This document shows positions 34,746 to 43,042 of a stretch of DNA of 64,000 nucleotides, in pieces. The notes below the pieces were generated by a model. The model was not told the DNA's origin. It made no database searches and saw nothing but the letters and a program-made list of their open reading frames with translations. Position 1 is the first letter of the stretch. Each line of letters opens with the position of its first letter. The position numbers were made by a program, and so were the translations under genes. This stretch comes from Streptomyces sp. cg36 (GTDB taxonomy: Bacteria > Actinomycetota > Actinomycetes > Streptomycetales > Streptomycetaceae): positions 5,084,001 to 5,148,000 of the forward strand of contig NZ_CP163520.1 of NCBI RefSeq assembly GCF_041080675.1. Reading direction: 5' to 3'.

Positions 34746-35899
34746 GGCGCGATCTCCGGCACCTCGATGCGGCGGCCCTCGGCCGAGGAGCGCAGCCCCA
34801 GTTCGGCGAGCTGCACCCCGCGCGCGCCCGCGAACAGGTCCCAGGGGAACGGGGTGCCGAGGACGACATGGCGCAGGAACAGCTCCCACTGCGCCTTGAA
34901 GCCGTTGTCGAACTCCTCGTTGTCCGGCACCGGCTGCCACTGCGCGCGGAAGGACTCGGTGGCGGGCAGGTCCGGGTTCCACACCGGCTTCGGGGTCGCC
35001 GACCGGTGCTGGGCGCGGCACTCGCGCAGCCCCGCCACCGCCGAGCCCTCGGTGCCGTCGACCTGGAACTCGACGAGCTCGTCCCGGTGGACCCGGACGG
35101 CCCAGGAGGAGTTGATCTGGGCGACCGCGCCGCCCGCCAGCTGGAAGATCCCGTACGCGGCGTCGTCGGCGGTCGCGTCGTAGGGCTTCCCGGACTCGTC
35201 CCAGCGCTGCGGCAGGTGCGTGGTGGCCAGCGCCTGGACGGAGGTGACCCGGCCGAACAGCTCGTGCAGCACGTACTCCCAGTGCGGGAACATGTCCACG
35301 ACGATGCCGCCGCCGTCCTCGGCGCGGTAGTTCCACGACGGGCGCTGGGCGCGCTGCCAGTCGCCCTCGAAGACCCAGTAGCCGAACTCGCCGCGCACCG
35401 ACAGGATCCGCCCGAAGAAGCCGCCGTCCACCAGCCGCTTCAGCTTGAGCAGCCCCGGCAGGAAGATCTTGTCCTGGACGACGCCGTGCTTGATCCCCGC
35501 GTCCCGCGCGTCCCGGGCGAGCCGCAGGGCCCCGGCGAGCCCGGTCGAGACCGGCTTCTCGGTGTAGACGTGCTTGCCCGCCGCGATCGCCCTGGCCAGC
35601 GCGGCCTCGCGGGCGGCGGTGACCTGGGAGTCGAAGTAGATCTCGACGCGGTCGTCGGAGAGGACCGCGTCCAGGTCGGTGGACCAGTGGTCGAGCCCGT
35701 GCCGCTCCGCGACGGCCCGCAGCGCGCTCTCCCGGCGGCCCACCAGGACCGGTTCCGGCCACAGCACCCGCCCGTCGCCGAGGTCGAGCCCGCCCTGGTC
35801 GCGCAGGGCGAGCAGGGACCGTACGAGGTGCTGGCGGTAGCCCATGCGGCCGGTGACGCCGTTCACGGCGATCCGCACGGTCTTGCGCGTCGGTGTCAT
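34742..35899 (-). CDS. Gfo/Idh/MocA-family sugar oxidoreductase
   Basis: 385 residues. N-terminal Rossmann fold with IAVNGVTGRMGYRQHLVRS (a GxTGxMG variant rather than GxGxxG), then the family hallmark EKP in HVYTEKPVSTG, then the C-terminal alpha/beta domain with VVDMFPHWEYVL containing the Asp/His catalytic pair. It would oxidise a sugar or polyol hydroxyl with NAD(P). First gene of the minus-strand operon; a LacI-type operator lies between it and the divergent LacI gene. The atypical N-terminus suggests a distinct subfamily from inositol dehydrogenases such as the one at 46204. Confidence 0.87.
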   Translation of the reverse strand: MTPTRKTVRIAVNGVTGRMGYRQHLVRSLLALRDQGGLDLGDGRVLWPEPVLVGRRESALRAVAERHGLDHWSTDLDAVLSDDRVEIYFDSQVTAAREAALARAIAAGKHVYTEKPVSTGLAGALRLARDARDAGIKHGVVQDKIFLPGLLKLKRLVDGGFFGRILSVRGEFGYWVFEGDWQRAQRPSWNYRAEDGGGIVVDMFPHWEYVLHELFGRVTSVQALATTHLPQRWDESGKPYDATADDAAYGIFQLAGGAVAQINSSWAVRVHRDELVEFQVDGTEGSAVAGLRECRAQHRSATPKPVWNPDLPATESFRAQWQPVPDNEEFDNGFKAQWELFLRHVVLGTPFPWDLFAGARGVQLAELGLRSSAEGRRIEVPEIAP

Positions 35900-35977
35900 G
35901 CGAAGTCCCTTCCGTACCGAAAGACCGGATGCCCAACCGGTTTTGTGCTTCCGGTTCCGTACCCGGTGACTCCTGTA

Positions 35978-35989
35978 GCAAGCGCTTTC
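35978..35989. promoter_or_regulatory. LacI-type operator with AAGCGCTT core
   Basis: GCAAGCGCTTTC contains the palindrome AAGCGCTT with a central CG, the usual core of LacI-family operators, in the 205-base gap between the sugar operon and the LacI gene. A second palindrome, AACCGGTT at 35935-35942, is close to the operon start and may be another site. Binding by the adjacent LacI is inferred. Confidence 0.68.
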
Positions 35990-36104
35990 TATCCAGGGGG
36001 ACGCTAGCCTGCGCACAGCGCCTCGGACAAGAGGCGCGCGGCGGGCCGCGGGGGCGGGCGCCGCGAGTCGTGCGTCGGTCCGAGACGAGTGCCCGGAGGC
36101 AGAG

Positions 36105-37157
36105 ATGACAACGACCCTGGCGGATGTGGCGGCGCGCGCCCGGGTGTCCCCGGCGACCGTCTCAAGGGTCCTCAACGGCAACTACCCCGTCGCCGCGGCC
36201 ACCCGGGAGCGCGTGCTGCGGGCCGTGGACGAACTCGACTACGTGCTCAACGGCCCGGCCAGCTCCCTGGCCGCCGCCACCTCCGACCTGGTCGGCATAC
36301 TCGTGAACGACATCGCCGACCCCTTCTTCGGGATCATGGCGGGCGCGGCCCAGTCCGAGATCGGCGGCGGCGGGCCGCGCGAGAAGCTGGCGGTCGTCTG
36401 CAACACCGGGGGCTCGCCCGAGCGCGAACTCACCTACCTCACCCTGCTCCAGCGCCAGCGCGCGGCGGCCGTGATCCTCACCGGCGGCGCCCTGGAGGAC
36501 CCCGCCCACGCGGCGGCGGTCGCGGCCAAGCTGCGCCGCCTGGCGGAGGCCGGGTCCCGGATCGTGCTGTGCGGCAGGCCGCCGCTGACGGCCGGGGCCG
36601 GTGGCGGCCCCGACCCGGTCGCCGCGACGCTCACCTTCGACAACCGGGGCGGCAGCCGCCGCCTCACCGAGCAGCTGATCACCCTCGGCCACCGCCGCAT
36701 CGGCTATGTGGCGGGCCCCGAGGAGCGCACCACCACCCGCCACCGCCTGGAGGGCCACCGCGACGCCCTCACGGCCGCGGGCGTGGCCCCCGGACCGGTC
36801 GTCCACGGCTCCTACGACCGCCGCTCCGGCTATGACGCCACCCTCGAACTGCTGCGCAGGGAGCCCGCGTTGACGGCCGTGGTGGCCGCCAACGACACGG
36901 TCGCCCTGGGGGCCTGCGCGGCCCTGCGCGACCGGGGTCTGAGCATCCCGGGCGACGTCTCGGTGGCGGGCTTCGACGACCTCCCGTTCAGCACGGACGC
37001 GGTCCCGGCCCTGACGACCGTACGGCTGCCGCTGTACGAGGCGGGGGCGCGGGCGGGCCGCCTGGCCCTGGGCAAGGAGCCGGTCCCGCCGGGCGGGATC
37101 GCCACGGTGCACGGGGAGTTGATGGTGCGGGGGTCGACGGCACGCGCGCGGGGGTAG
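36105..37157 (+). CDS. LacI-family transcriptional regulator
   Basis: 350 residues. N-terminal LacI helix-turn-helix TLADVAARARVSPATVSRVL with the hinge helix GPASSLAAATS; the C-terminal periplasmic-binding-like effector domain includes TFDNRGGSRRLTEQLITLGH, RIGYVAGPEE and VSVAGFDDLPFS. Normally a repressor released by a sugar or sugar derivative. Divergent from the Gfo/Idh operon, which it most likely controls together with itself. The short-chain dehydrogenase 174 bases downstream on the same strand may be read through. Confidence 0.9.
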   Translation: MTTTLADVAARARVSPATVSRVLNGNYPVAAATRERVLRAVDELDYVLNGPASSLAAATSDLVGILVNDIADPFFGIMAGAAQSEIGGGGPREKLAVVCNTGGSPERELTYLTLLQRQRAAAVILTGGALEDPAHAAAVAAKLRRLAEAGSRIVLCGRPPLTAGAGGGPDPVAATLTFDNRGGSRRLTEQLITLGHRRIGYVAGPEERTTTRHRLEGHRDALTAAGVAPGPVVHGSYDRRSGYDATLELLRREPALTAVVAANDTVALGACAALRDRGLSIPGDVSVAGFDDLPFSTDAVPALTTVRLPLYEAGARAGRLALGKEPVPPGGIATVHGELMVRGSTARARG

Positions 37158-37331
37158 GGCGTACGGGTCCCGGGGCGGGCGGGGCGTGCGCGGCCGTCCG
37201 TGCCGAGGGCGGGCGGGGTGAACTCCGGGTCGGATTCCCGCCGGTGATCGGGGGCGCGGAGGCACAGGATCGGGTGCACGGCCTCCCGCTCGCCCCGCCC
37301 GGGGCGACGGCCGAACCCCCAGGAGAACCTC

Positions 37332-38135
37332 ATGGACCTGCACCTTTCCGGCCGCTCGGCAGTCGTCACCGGCGCCTCGAAGGGCATCGGCCTAGCGGTC
37401 GTGGGCGCCCTGCTCGACGAGGGCGCCCACGTGGTCGCGGTCTCCCGCGGCACCAGCCCGGAGCTGGAGAAGCTGGCCCGCCCCGAACTCGTCCACCTGC
37501 GCGCCGACTTGATGGACCCGGACGCCCCCGCGCGTGCGGTGGCCCGCGCCGTCGAGGCGTTCGGGCGGCTGGACGTCCTGGTGAACAACGCGGGCGGCCC
37601 GCCCCCGGGCATCAGCCTGCCGCGCACCTCGTTCCTGGACGCCGCCGACGCGGACTGGCCCGCGATGTTCGAGTTCAACCTCTTCACGGCGGTACGGGCG
37701 GTCCGCGCGGCCCTGCCGCACCTGCTGGCCCGGGGCGGCTCGGTCGTCAACGTCTCCACCGGCCTGGCCCGCCAGCCCGCCGTGGGCAACGCCGAGTACG
37801 GCGCGGCCAAGGCGGCCCTGAACAGCCTCACCAAGGTGCTCTCGGAGGAGTACGCCCCGCAGGGGGTGCGCTTCAACACGGTCTCGCCGGGCGCGGTCCG
37901 CACCGCCTGGTGGACCGAGGAGGGCGGCGCGGCCGACATCATCGCCGCCATGGCGGGGGCCGACCGGGACACGGTCATGGACACCCTGGCCCCGCAGATG
38001 ATGAACGTCTCCACCGGCCGTCTGATCACCCCGGAGGAGATCGCGGACGTGGTCGCCCTGCTGGCCTCGCCCCGCTCGGGCTCCACCACGGGCGCGGACT
38101 TCGTGGTGGACGGGGGCTATGTGAAGGCGCTGTGA
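37332..38135 (+). CDS. Short-chain dehydrogenase/reductase
   Basis: 267 residues, classical SDR. Cofactor motif TGASKGIG (residues 14-21), NNAG near 90, catalytic Ser in VNVSTGLA and the YxxxK pair in AEYGAAKAALNSL, then PGAVRT and a C-terminal TGADFVVDGGYV. ATG with CAGGAGAA upstream. The substrate cannot be read from sequence. The 37158-37331 gap upstream shows no clear promoter. It could supply an oxidation step for the neighbouring sugar operon but is on the opposite strand to it. Confidence 0.87.
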   Translation: MDLHLSGRSAVVTGASKGIGLAVVGALLDEGAHVVAVSRGTSPELEKLARPELVHLRADLMDPDAPARAVARAVEAFGRLDVLVNNAGGPPPGISLPRTSFLDAADADWPAMFEFNLFTAVRAVRAALPHLLARGGSVVNVSTGLARQPAVGNAEYGAAKAALNSLTKVLSEEYAPQGVRFNTVSPGAVRTAWWTEEGGAADIIAAMAGADRDTVMDTLAPQMMNVSTGRLITPEEIADVVALLASPRSGSTTGADFVVDGGYVKAL

Positions 38136-38254
38136 GCGGGGGCGGGCCGGAGGGTGCGGGGGAGCGCGGTTCGGGCCACGGGCGCGGGGGAGCCGGGCCG
38201 AGCCGAGGGGGGCGGTCGGCCGCGCCCGCACGGCCCTTCGCCCGCCGTCTCCGC

Positions 38255-38650
38255 CTACTTCCCCCGGCCCTTGCCCGCCGCCGCCCGCTTGCTCAGGACC
38301 GTGAGGACCACCGGGACCAGCAGTTCCAGCCCCCGCACCACGGTGGCCTCCGGCAGACCGGTCCGCTTGGCGACCGCCGAGGCCACCGGTCTGGTGGCCT
38401 TCGCGAGCGCCCCGGCCAGCAGACCGCCGCCCGCCGCGCCGCCGAGCCCGCCGAGCGTGGCCACGCCCTCCAGGGGCGGCTCCTGCGGGACCGACCCGGC
38501 GGGCACGCCGTCCGCGAGCCCGGTCGCCGCCGAGCTCACGATCTGGCGCGCCCCGTCGGTGTCGGTGCCGAGCCGCTGGGCCAGCTCCTGGAGCCGGTCG
38601 TCCCCGAGCTCGTTGAGTACGTCCTGTTCGAAGCCGGAATCTTCGCTCAT
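38255..38650 (-). CDS. DUF937-family protein
   Basis: 131 residues from the ATG at 38650 (MSEDSGFEQDVLNELGDD). Features of DUF937 proteins: an N-terminal helical segment with LQELAQRLGTDTDGARQIV, a glycine/alanine-rich middle (GGLGGAAGGGLLAGALA), and a C-terminal hydrophobic helix LELLVPVVLTVLSKRAA with a basic end. Function unknown; some relatives are linked to DNA or envelope stability, but this is not established. Single gene. Confidence 0.8.
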   Translation of the reverse strand: MSEDSGFEQDVLNELGDDRLQELAQRLGTDTDGARQIVSSAATGLADGVPAGSVPQEPPLEGVATLGGLGGAAGGGLLAGALAKATRPVASAVAKRTGLPEATVVRGLELLVPVVLTVLSKRAAAGKGRGK

Positions 38651-38829
38651 GGGCGAAACGCTACGGCTGCCCCCTTCTGTCGGCACGTCGAGATTCCGGA
38701 AAAATTACTGCCCGCAGTCGTACAACCCTTGTGGGGTGACGGCCGTCTTACTTGTCATCGGCCCTCCAGGGGAGGGATCCGGGGGGATCCGGAGGGCTGT
38801 CGGGGAGGGAAAAAGGGGAGGGGAATCGA

Positions 38830-38856
38830 GGGGCCCGGTCATACGGACCGGGCCCC
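38830..38856. terminator. Strong hairpin in the gap before the RecD-like helicase
   Basis: An 11-base perfect stem (GGGGCCCGGTC) with a 5-base loop. It is the main structure in the 300-base gap 38651-38950. Its direction is unclear, because the flanking genes diverge from this gap, so it may be a 5' leader hairpin of the helicase transcript or an insulator rather than a terminator. Two GGATCC palindromes near 38780 are not otherwise meaningful. Confidence 0.45.
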
Positions 38857-38950
38857 CTTGAGTTCCCGGCGACCCCCGGTCCGCGCGGGGGCGGCGGAAA
38901 GTTTTCCCCAGGGTGCCCGGGGTGTCCGGGGCCACCGGTAGCGTCGGATC

Positions 38951-41170
38951 ATGTCCAATCTCGCGGTGGTCGAAGGCGTCCTGGAGCGGATCACCTACGC
39001 CAACGAGGAGAACGGCTACACGGTCGCCCGGGTCGACACCGGGCGCGGCGGTGGCGATCTCCTCACGGTCGTCGGCTCGCTGCTCGGCGCCCAGCCGGGC
39101 GAGTCGCTGCGCATGGAGGGCCGCTGGGGCTCCCACCCGCAGTACGGCAAGCAGTTCACGGTGGAGAACTACACGACGGTCCTGCCCGCCACCATCCAGG
39201 GCATCCGGCGCTATCTCGGCTCGGGCCTCATCAAGGGCATCGGCCCCCGCATCGCCGACCGGATCGTGGAGCACTTCGGCACCGACACCCTCGACGTCAT
39301 CGAGCAGCAGCCCAAGAGGCTGGTGGAGGTCCCGGGCCTCGGCCCCAAGCGCACCCGGCTCATCGGGGCGGCCTGGGAGGAGCAGAAGGCCATCAAGGAG
39401 GTCATGGTCTTCCTCCAGGGCGTCGGCGTCTCCACCTCCATCGCGGTGCGGATCTACAAGAAGTACGGGGACGCGTCGATCTCCGTGGTGAGGAACCAGC
39501 CCTACCGGCTGGCGGCCGACGTCTGGGGCATCGGCTTCCTCACCGCCGACCGCATCGCCCAGGCCGTCGGCATCCCGCACGACAGCCCCGAGCGCGTGAA
39601 GGCCGGCCTGCAGTACGCGCTGTCCCAGTCCACCGACCAGGGCCACTGCTTCCTGCCCGAGGAGCGGCTGATCGCGGACTCGGTGAAGCTCCTCCAGGTC
39701 GACACCGGCCTGGTGATCGACTGCCTGGGCGAGCTGGTCGCCGAGGAGGGGGTCGTCCGGGAGGCGGTGCCGGGGCCCGAGGGCGGCGGGGCGGACCGGG
39801 TCGCCGCCGTCTATCTGGTGCCCTTCCACCGGGCCGAGCTCTCCCTGGCCGCCCAGGTGGTCCGGCTGCTGCGCACCGGCGAGGACCGCATGCCGGGCTT
39901 TGGTGACGTCGACTGGGACCGGGCCCTGTCCTGGCTCGCGGGCCGCACCGGCGCCGAGCTCGCCCCGGAGCAGCAGGAGGCCGTCCGGCTCGCCCTGACC
40001 AGCAAGGTCGCGGTGCTCACCGGCGGTCCCGGCTGCGGCAAGTCGTTCACCGTGCGCTCGATCGTGGAGCTCGCCCGGGCCAAGCGGGCCAAGGTGGTGC
40101 TGGCCGCGCCGACCGGCCGGGCCGCCAAGCGGCTGGCCGAGCTCACCGGGGCCGAGGCGTCCACCGTGCACCGGCTGCTGGAGCTGAAGCCGGGCGGCGA
40201 CGCGGCGTACGACAGGGACCGGCCGCTCGACGCCGACCTGGTGGTGGTCGACGAGGCGTCGATGCTGGACCTGCTCCTCGCCAACAAACTGGTCAAGGCC
40301 GTCGCACCGGGCGCCCATCTGCTGCTGGTGGGGGACGTGGACCAGCTGCCCTCGGTCGGCGCGGGCGAGGTGCTGCGGGACCTGCTCGCCGAGGGCGGCC
40401 CGGTGCCCCGGGTCCGGCTCACCCGGATCTTCCGCCAGGCCCAGCAGTCCGGCGTGGTCACCAACGCCCACCGGATCAACTCCGGGATCCCCCCGCTCAC
40501 CCAGGGCCTGAGCGACTTCTTCCACTTCGTGGAGGAGGAGACCGAGGACGCCGGGCGGCTCGCGGTGGACGTGGCGGCGCGCCGCATCCCCGCGAGGTTC
40601 GGCCTCGACCCCCGGCGCGACGTGCAGGTGCTCGCGCCCATGCACCGGGGCCCGGCGGGCGCCGGAAACCTCAACGGACTGCTCCAGCAGGCCATCACCC
40701 CGGCCCGCCCCGACCTGCCGGAGAAGCGTTTCGGCGGCAGAGTGTTCCGGGTGGGCGACAAGGTGACCCAGATCCGGAACAATTACGAGAAGGGCAGGAA
40801 CGGCGTCTTCAACGGCACCGTGGGCGTGGTGACCTCCCTCGATCCGGACGAACAGCGGCTGACGGTGCTGACGGACGAGGACGAGGAGGTGCCGTACGAC
40901 TTCGACGAGCTGGACGAGCTCGCGCACGCGTACGCGGTGACGATCCACCGCTCGCAGGGCAGCGAGTATCCGGCGGTGGTGATCCCCGTCACCACCGGTG
41001 CCTGGATGATGCTCCAGCGAAATCTGCTCTACACGGCGGTGACCCGCGCCAGAAAGCTGGTGGTCCTGGTGGGGTCCCGCAAGGCGATCGGCCAGGCGGT
41101 GCGTACGGTTTCCGCAGGCAGACGCTTTACCGCACTCGCTCATCGGCTGTCAGGGGGCGCCTTGGTGTGA
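38951..41170 (+). CDS. recD2: RecD2-like ATP-dependent DNA helicase (SF1B)
   Basis: 739 residues. N-terminal OB-like and helix-hairpin-helix region (FIKGIGP-type loop: LIKGIGPRIADRIVEHFG near residue 100; VPGLGPKRTRLI), then the motor: motif I GGPGCGKSFT near 358, motif II VVVDEASMLDL near 434, motif III LLVGDVDQLPSVG, and motif VI VYTAVTRAR-type segment LLYTAVTRARKLVVLVGS near the end. RecD2 enzymes are 5'-3' helicases acting without RecBC in repair or fork processing. No recB or recC neighbours are seen. ATG start 94 bases after the hairpin. Its 3' end lies 179 bases before the citrate synthase start. Confidence 0.9.
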   Translation: MSNLAVVEGVLERITYANEENGYTVARVDTGRGGGDLLTVVGSLLGAQPGESLRMEGRWGSHPQYGKQFTVENYTTVLPATIQGIRRYLGSGLIKGIGPRIADRIVEHFGTDTLDVIEQQPKRLVEVPGLGPKRTRLIGAAWEEQKAIKEVMVFLQGVGVSTSIAVRIYKKYGDASISVVRNQPYRLAADVWGIGFLTADRIAQAVGIPHDSPERVKAGLQYALSQSTDQGHCFLPEERLIADSVKLLQVDTGLVIDCLGELVAEEGVVREAVPGPEGGGADRVAAVYLVPFHRAELSLAAQVVRLLRTGEDRMPGFGDVDWDRALSWLAGRTGAELAPEQQEAVRLALTSKVAVLTGGPGCGKSFTVRSIVELARAKRAKVVLAAPTGRAAKRLAELTGAEASTVHRLLELKPGGDAAYDRDRPLDADLVVVDEASMLDLLLANKLVKAVAPGAHLLLVGDVDQLPSVGAGEVLRDLLAEGGPVPRVRLTRIFRQAQQSGVVTNAHRINSGIPPLTQGLSDFFHFVEEETEDAGRLAVDVAARRIPARFGLDPRRDVQVLAPMHRGPAGAGNLNGLLQQAITPARPDLPEKRFGGRVFRVGDKVTQIRNNYEKGRNGVFNGTVGVVTSLDPDEQRLTVLTDEDEEVPYDFDELDELAHAYAVTIHRSQGSEYPAVVIPVTTGAWMMLQRNLLYTAVTRARKLVVLVGSRKAIGQAVRTVSAGRRFTALAHRLSGGALV

Positions 41171-41349
41171 AACATCACCTGGGGCTTCCAGAACCGGGGC
41201 GAAGGGGGCAGGATGAGCAGGTTGACGGCACTGAGTGCCGCTAATAAGCCCAACGGGCGACCCCGAGTGCACTCTGCTGAGCCAAATGGGGGATGGTAGA
41301 GACAGTCAGGGCACCTCGAAGAAGAGGCACTACGTCGGTGAGGGATGAC

Positions 41350-42639
41350 GTGAGCGACAACTCTGTAGTACTGCGGTTCGGCGATGGCGAGTACACCTAC
41401 CCGGTGATCGACAGCACCGTCGGCGACAAGGGCTTCGACATCGGGAAGCTCCGCGCCCAGACCGGTCTGGTGACCCTGGACAGCGGATATGGCAACACCG
41501 CCGCCTATAAATCCGCGATCACCTACCTCGACGGCGAGCAGGGCATCCTGCGCTACCGCGGCTACCCGATCGAGCAGCTCGCCGAGCGCTCGACCTTCCT
41601 GGAGGTCGCGTACCTCCTGATCAACGGTGAGCTGCCGACGGTCGACCAGCAGTCGACCTTCAAGAGCGAGATCACCCAGCACACGCTGCTGCACGAGGAC
41701 GTCAAGCGCTTCTTCGACGGCTTCCCGCGCGACGCCCACCCGATGGCCATGCTGTCCTCGGTCGTCTCCGCGCTGTCCACGTTCTACCAGGACAGCCACA
41801 ACCCGTTCGACGAGAAGCAGCGCCACCTCTCGACGATCCGGCTGCTCGCCAAGCTCCCGACGATCGCGGCGTACGCGTACAAGAAGTCGATCGGCCACCC
41901 GTTCGTCTACCCGCGCAACGACCTCGGCTACGTCGAGAACTTCCTGCGGATGACCTTCTCGGTCCCGGCGCAGGAGTACGAGCTGGACCCGGTCGTCGTC
42001 TCGGCGCTCGACAAGCTGCTGATCCTGCACGCGGACCACGAGCAGAACTGTTCGACCTCCACCGTGCGTCTGGTCGGCTCCTCGCAGGCGAACATGTTCG
42101 CCTCGATCTCCGCCGGCATCAGCGCCCTGTGGGGCCCGCTGCACGGTGGCGCCAACCAGTCGGTCCTGGAGATGCTGGAAGGCATCCAGGCCAACGGCGG
42201 CGACGTCGACTCCTTCATCCGCAAGGTGAAGAACAAGGAGGACGGCGTCCGTCTGATGGGCTTCGGCCACCGGGTCTACAAGAGCTTCGACCCGCGCGCC
42301 AAGATCATCAAGGCTGCCGCGCACGACGTCCTGTCGGCCCTCGGCAAGTCCGACGAGCTGCTCGACATCGCGCTCAAGCTGGAAGAGCACGCGCTGAGCG
42401 ACGACTACTTCGTCTCGCGCAACCTGTACCCGAACGTGGACTTCTACACGGGTCTGATCTACCGCGCCATGGGCTTCCCGACCGAGATGTTCACGGTCCT
42501 GTTCGCGCTCGGCCGGCTGCCGGGCTGGATCGCCCAGTGGCACGAGATGATCAAGGAGCCGGGTTCCCGCATCGGCCGCCCGCGCCAGATCTACACCGGC
42601 GAGGTCCTGCGCGACTTCGTCCCGGTCGAGGCCCGCTGA
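41350..42639 (+). CDS. citA: Citrate synthase
   Basis: 429 residues from the GTG at 41350 (VSDNSVVLRFGDGEYTY), preceded by GAGGGA. In-frame starts at 41338 and 41293 exist, but the protein length and N-terminus then exceed the usual form. Catalytic motifs: LHADHEQNCSTSTVR, GPLHGGANQSVLEML with the active-site His, and GFGHRVYKSFDPRAKI near residue 302, plus RNLYPNVDFYTGLI. Type II (hexameric-size) citrate synthase of the TCA cycle, condensing acetyl-CoA and oxaloacetate. The 41171-41349 gap shows a GC-poor stretch likely holding the promoter, but I could not fix the hexamers. Confidence 0.95.
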   Translation: MSDNSVVLRFGDGEYTYPVIDSTVGDKGFDIGKLRAQTGLVTLDSGYGNTAAYKSAITYLDGEQGILRYRGYPIEQLAERSTFLEVAYLLINGELPTVDQQSTFKSEITQHTLLHEDVKRFFDGFPRDAHPMAMLSSVVSALSTFYQDSHNPFDEKQRHLSTIRLLAKLPTIAAYAYKKSIGHPFVYPRNDLGYVENFLRMTFSVPAQEYELDPVVVSALDKLLILHADHEQNCSTSTVRLVGSSQANMFASISAGISALWGPLHGGANQSVLEMLEGIQANGGDVDSFIRKVKNKEDGVRLMGFGHRVYKSFDPRAKIIKAAAHDVLSALGKSDELLDIALKLEEHALSDDYFVSRNLYPNVDFYTGLIYRAMGFPTEMFTVLFALGRLPGWIAQWHEMIKEPGSRIGRPRQIYTGEVLRDFVPVEAR

Positions 42640-42742
42640 CCCTCCCGGCCGCGGCACCCCCGTGCGGGATGCCCGCTCCCGGCGAGTGAGCCGGAGGGGC
42701 TTCTGAGCCCCGGAGGCGAACCGGGCCCCGCGGAGAAAAAAA

Positions 42743-42792
42743 GAAGCGCCCCGCCCACCGATCCCCCCACGGGTCGGCGGCCGGGGCGCTTC
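42743..42792 (-). terminator. Intrinsic terminator for the copper operon, probably bidirectional with citA
   Basis: A perfect 11-base stem (GAAGCGCCCCG with complement) closes a 28-base interior that can fold further. On the minus strand it is followed by a run of seven T residues (42736-42742 on the plus strand are A), a classic intrinsic terminator for transcription coming from copA. On the plus strand it also follows citA by about 100 bases. Confidence 0.82.
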
Positions 42793-42922
42793 CCATATCC
42801 CGGTGCGGATTCCCCCCACGGGATCCGGCCGGGGGTCTAGGCGGTCTGCCGGGGTACGTACGTAACGGGTGGGCCGCTCAAAGCTCCCCGGTGTACGTGC
42901 CCCGGCCAACGCGCTGCCTGGA

Positions 42923-42961
42923 ACGTCCCCCAAGACATTCCATGGACGTCCCCCAAGACAT
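42923..42961. repeat. 16-base direct repeat between citA and copA
   Basis: ACGTCCCCCAAGACAT occurs at 42923-42938 and again at 42946-42961 (period 23). It lies in the 42640-43042 gap, which otherwise holds the terminator above and a TACGTACGTA palindrome near 42856; no gene was supported in this gap. Confidence 0.7.
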
Positions 42962-43042
42962 CCTCGGCATCGCCCACTTAGACTCCCGAACCGGTCCGAT
43001 GGTTACCTCATAATCTCTGTGATCTAGCTCTCTTTGTGGAGA

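Noticed and set aside
38775..38805. Paired GGATCC palindromes in the pre-helicase gap
   Set aside because: Two restriction-site-like palindromes occur by chance in GC-rich DNA and show no link to a gene feature.
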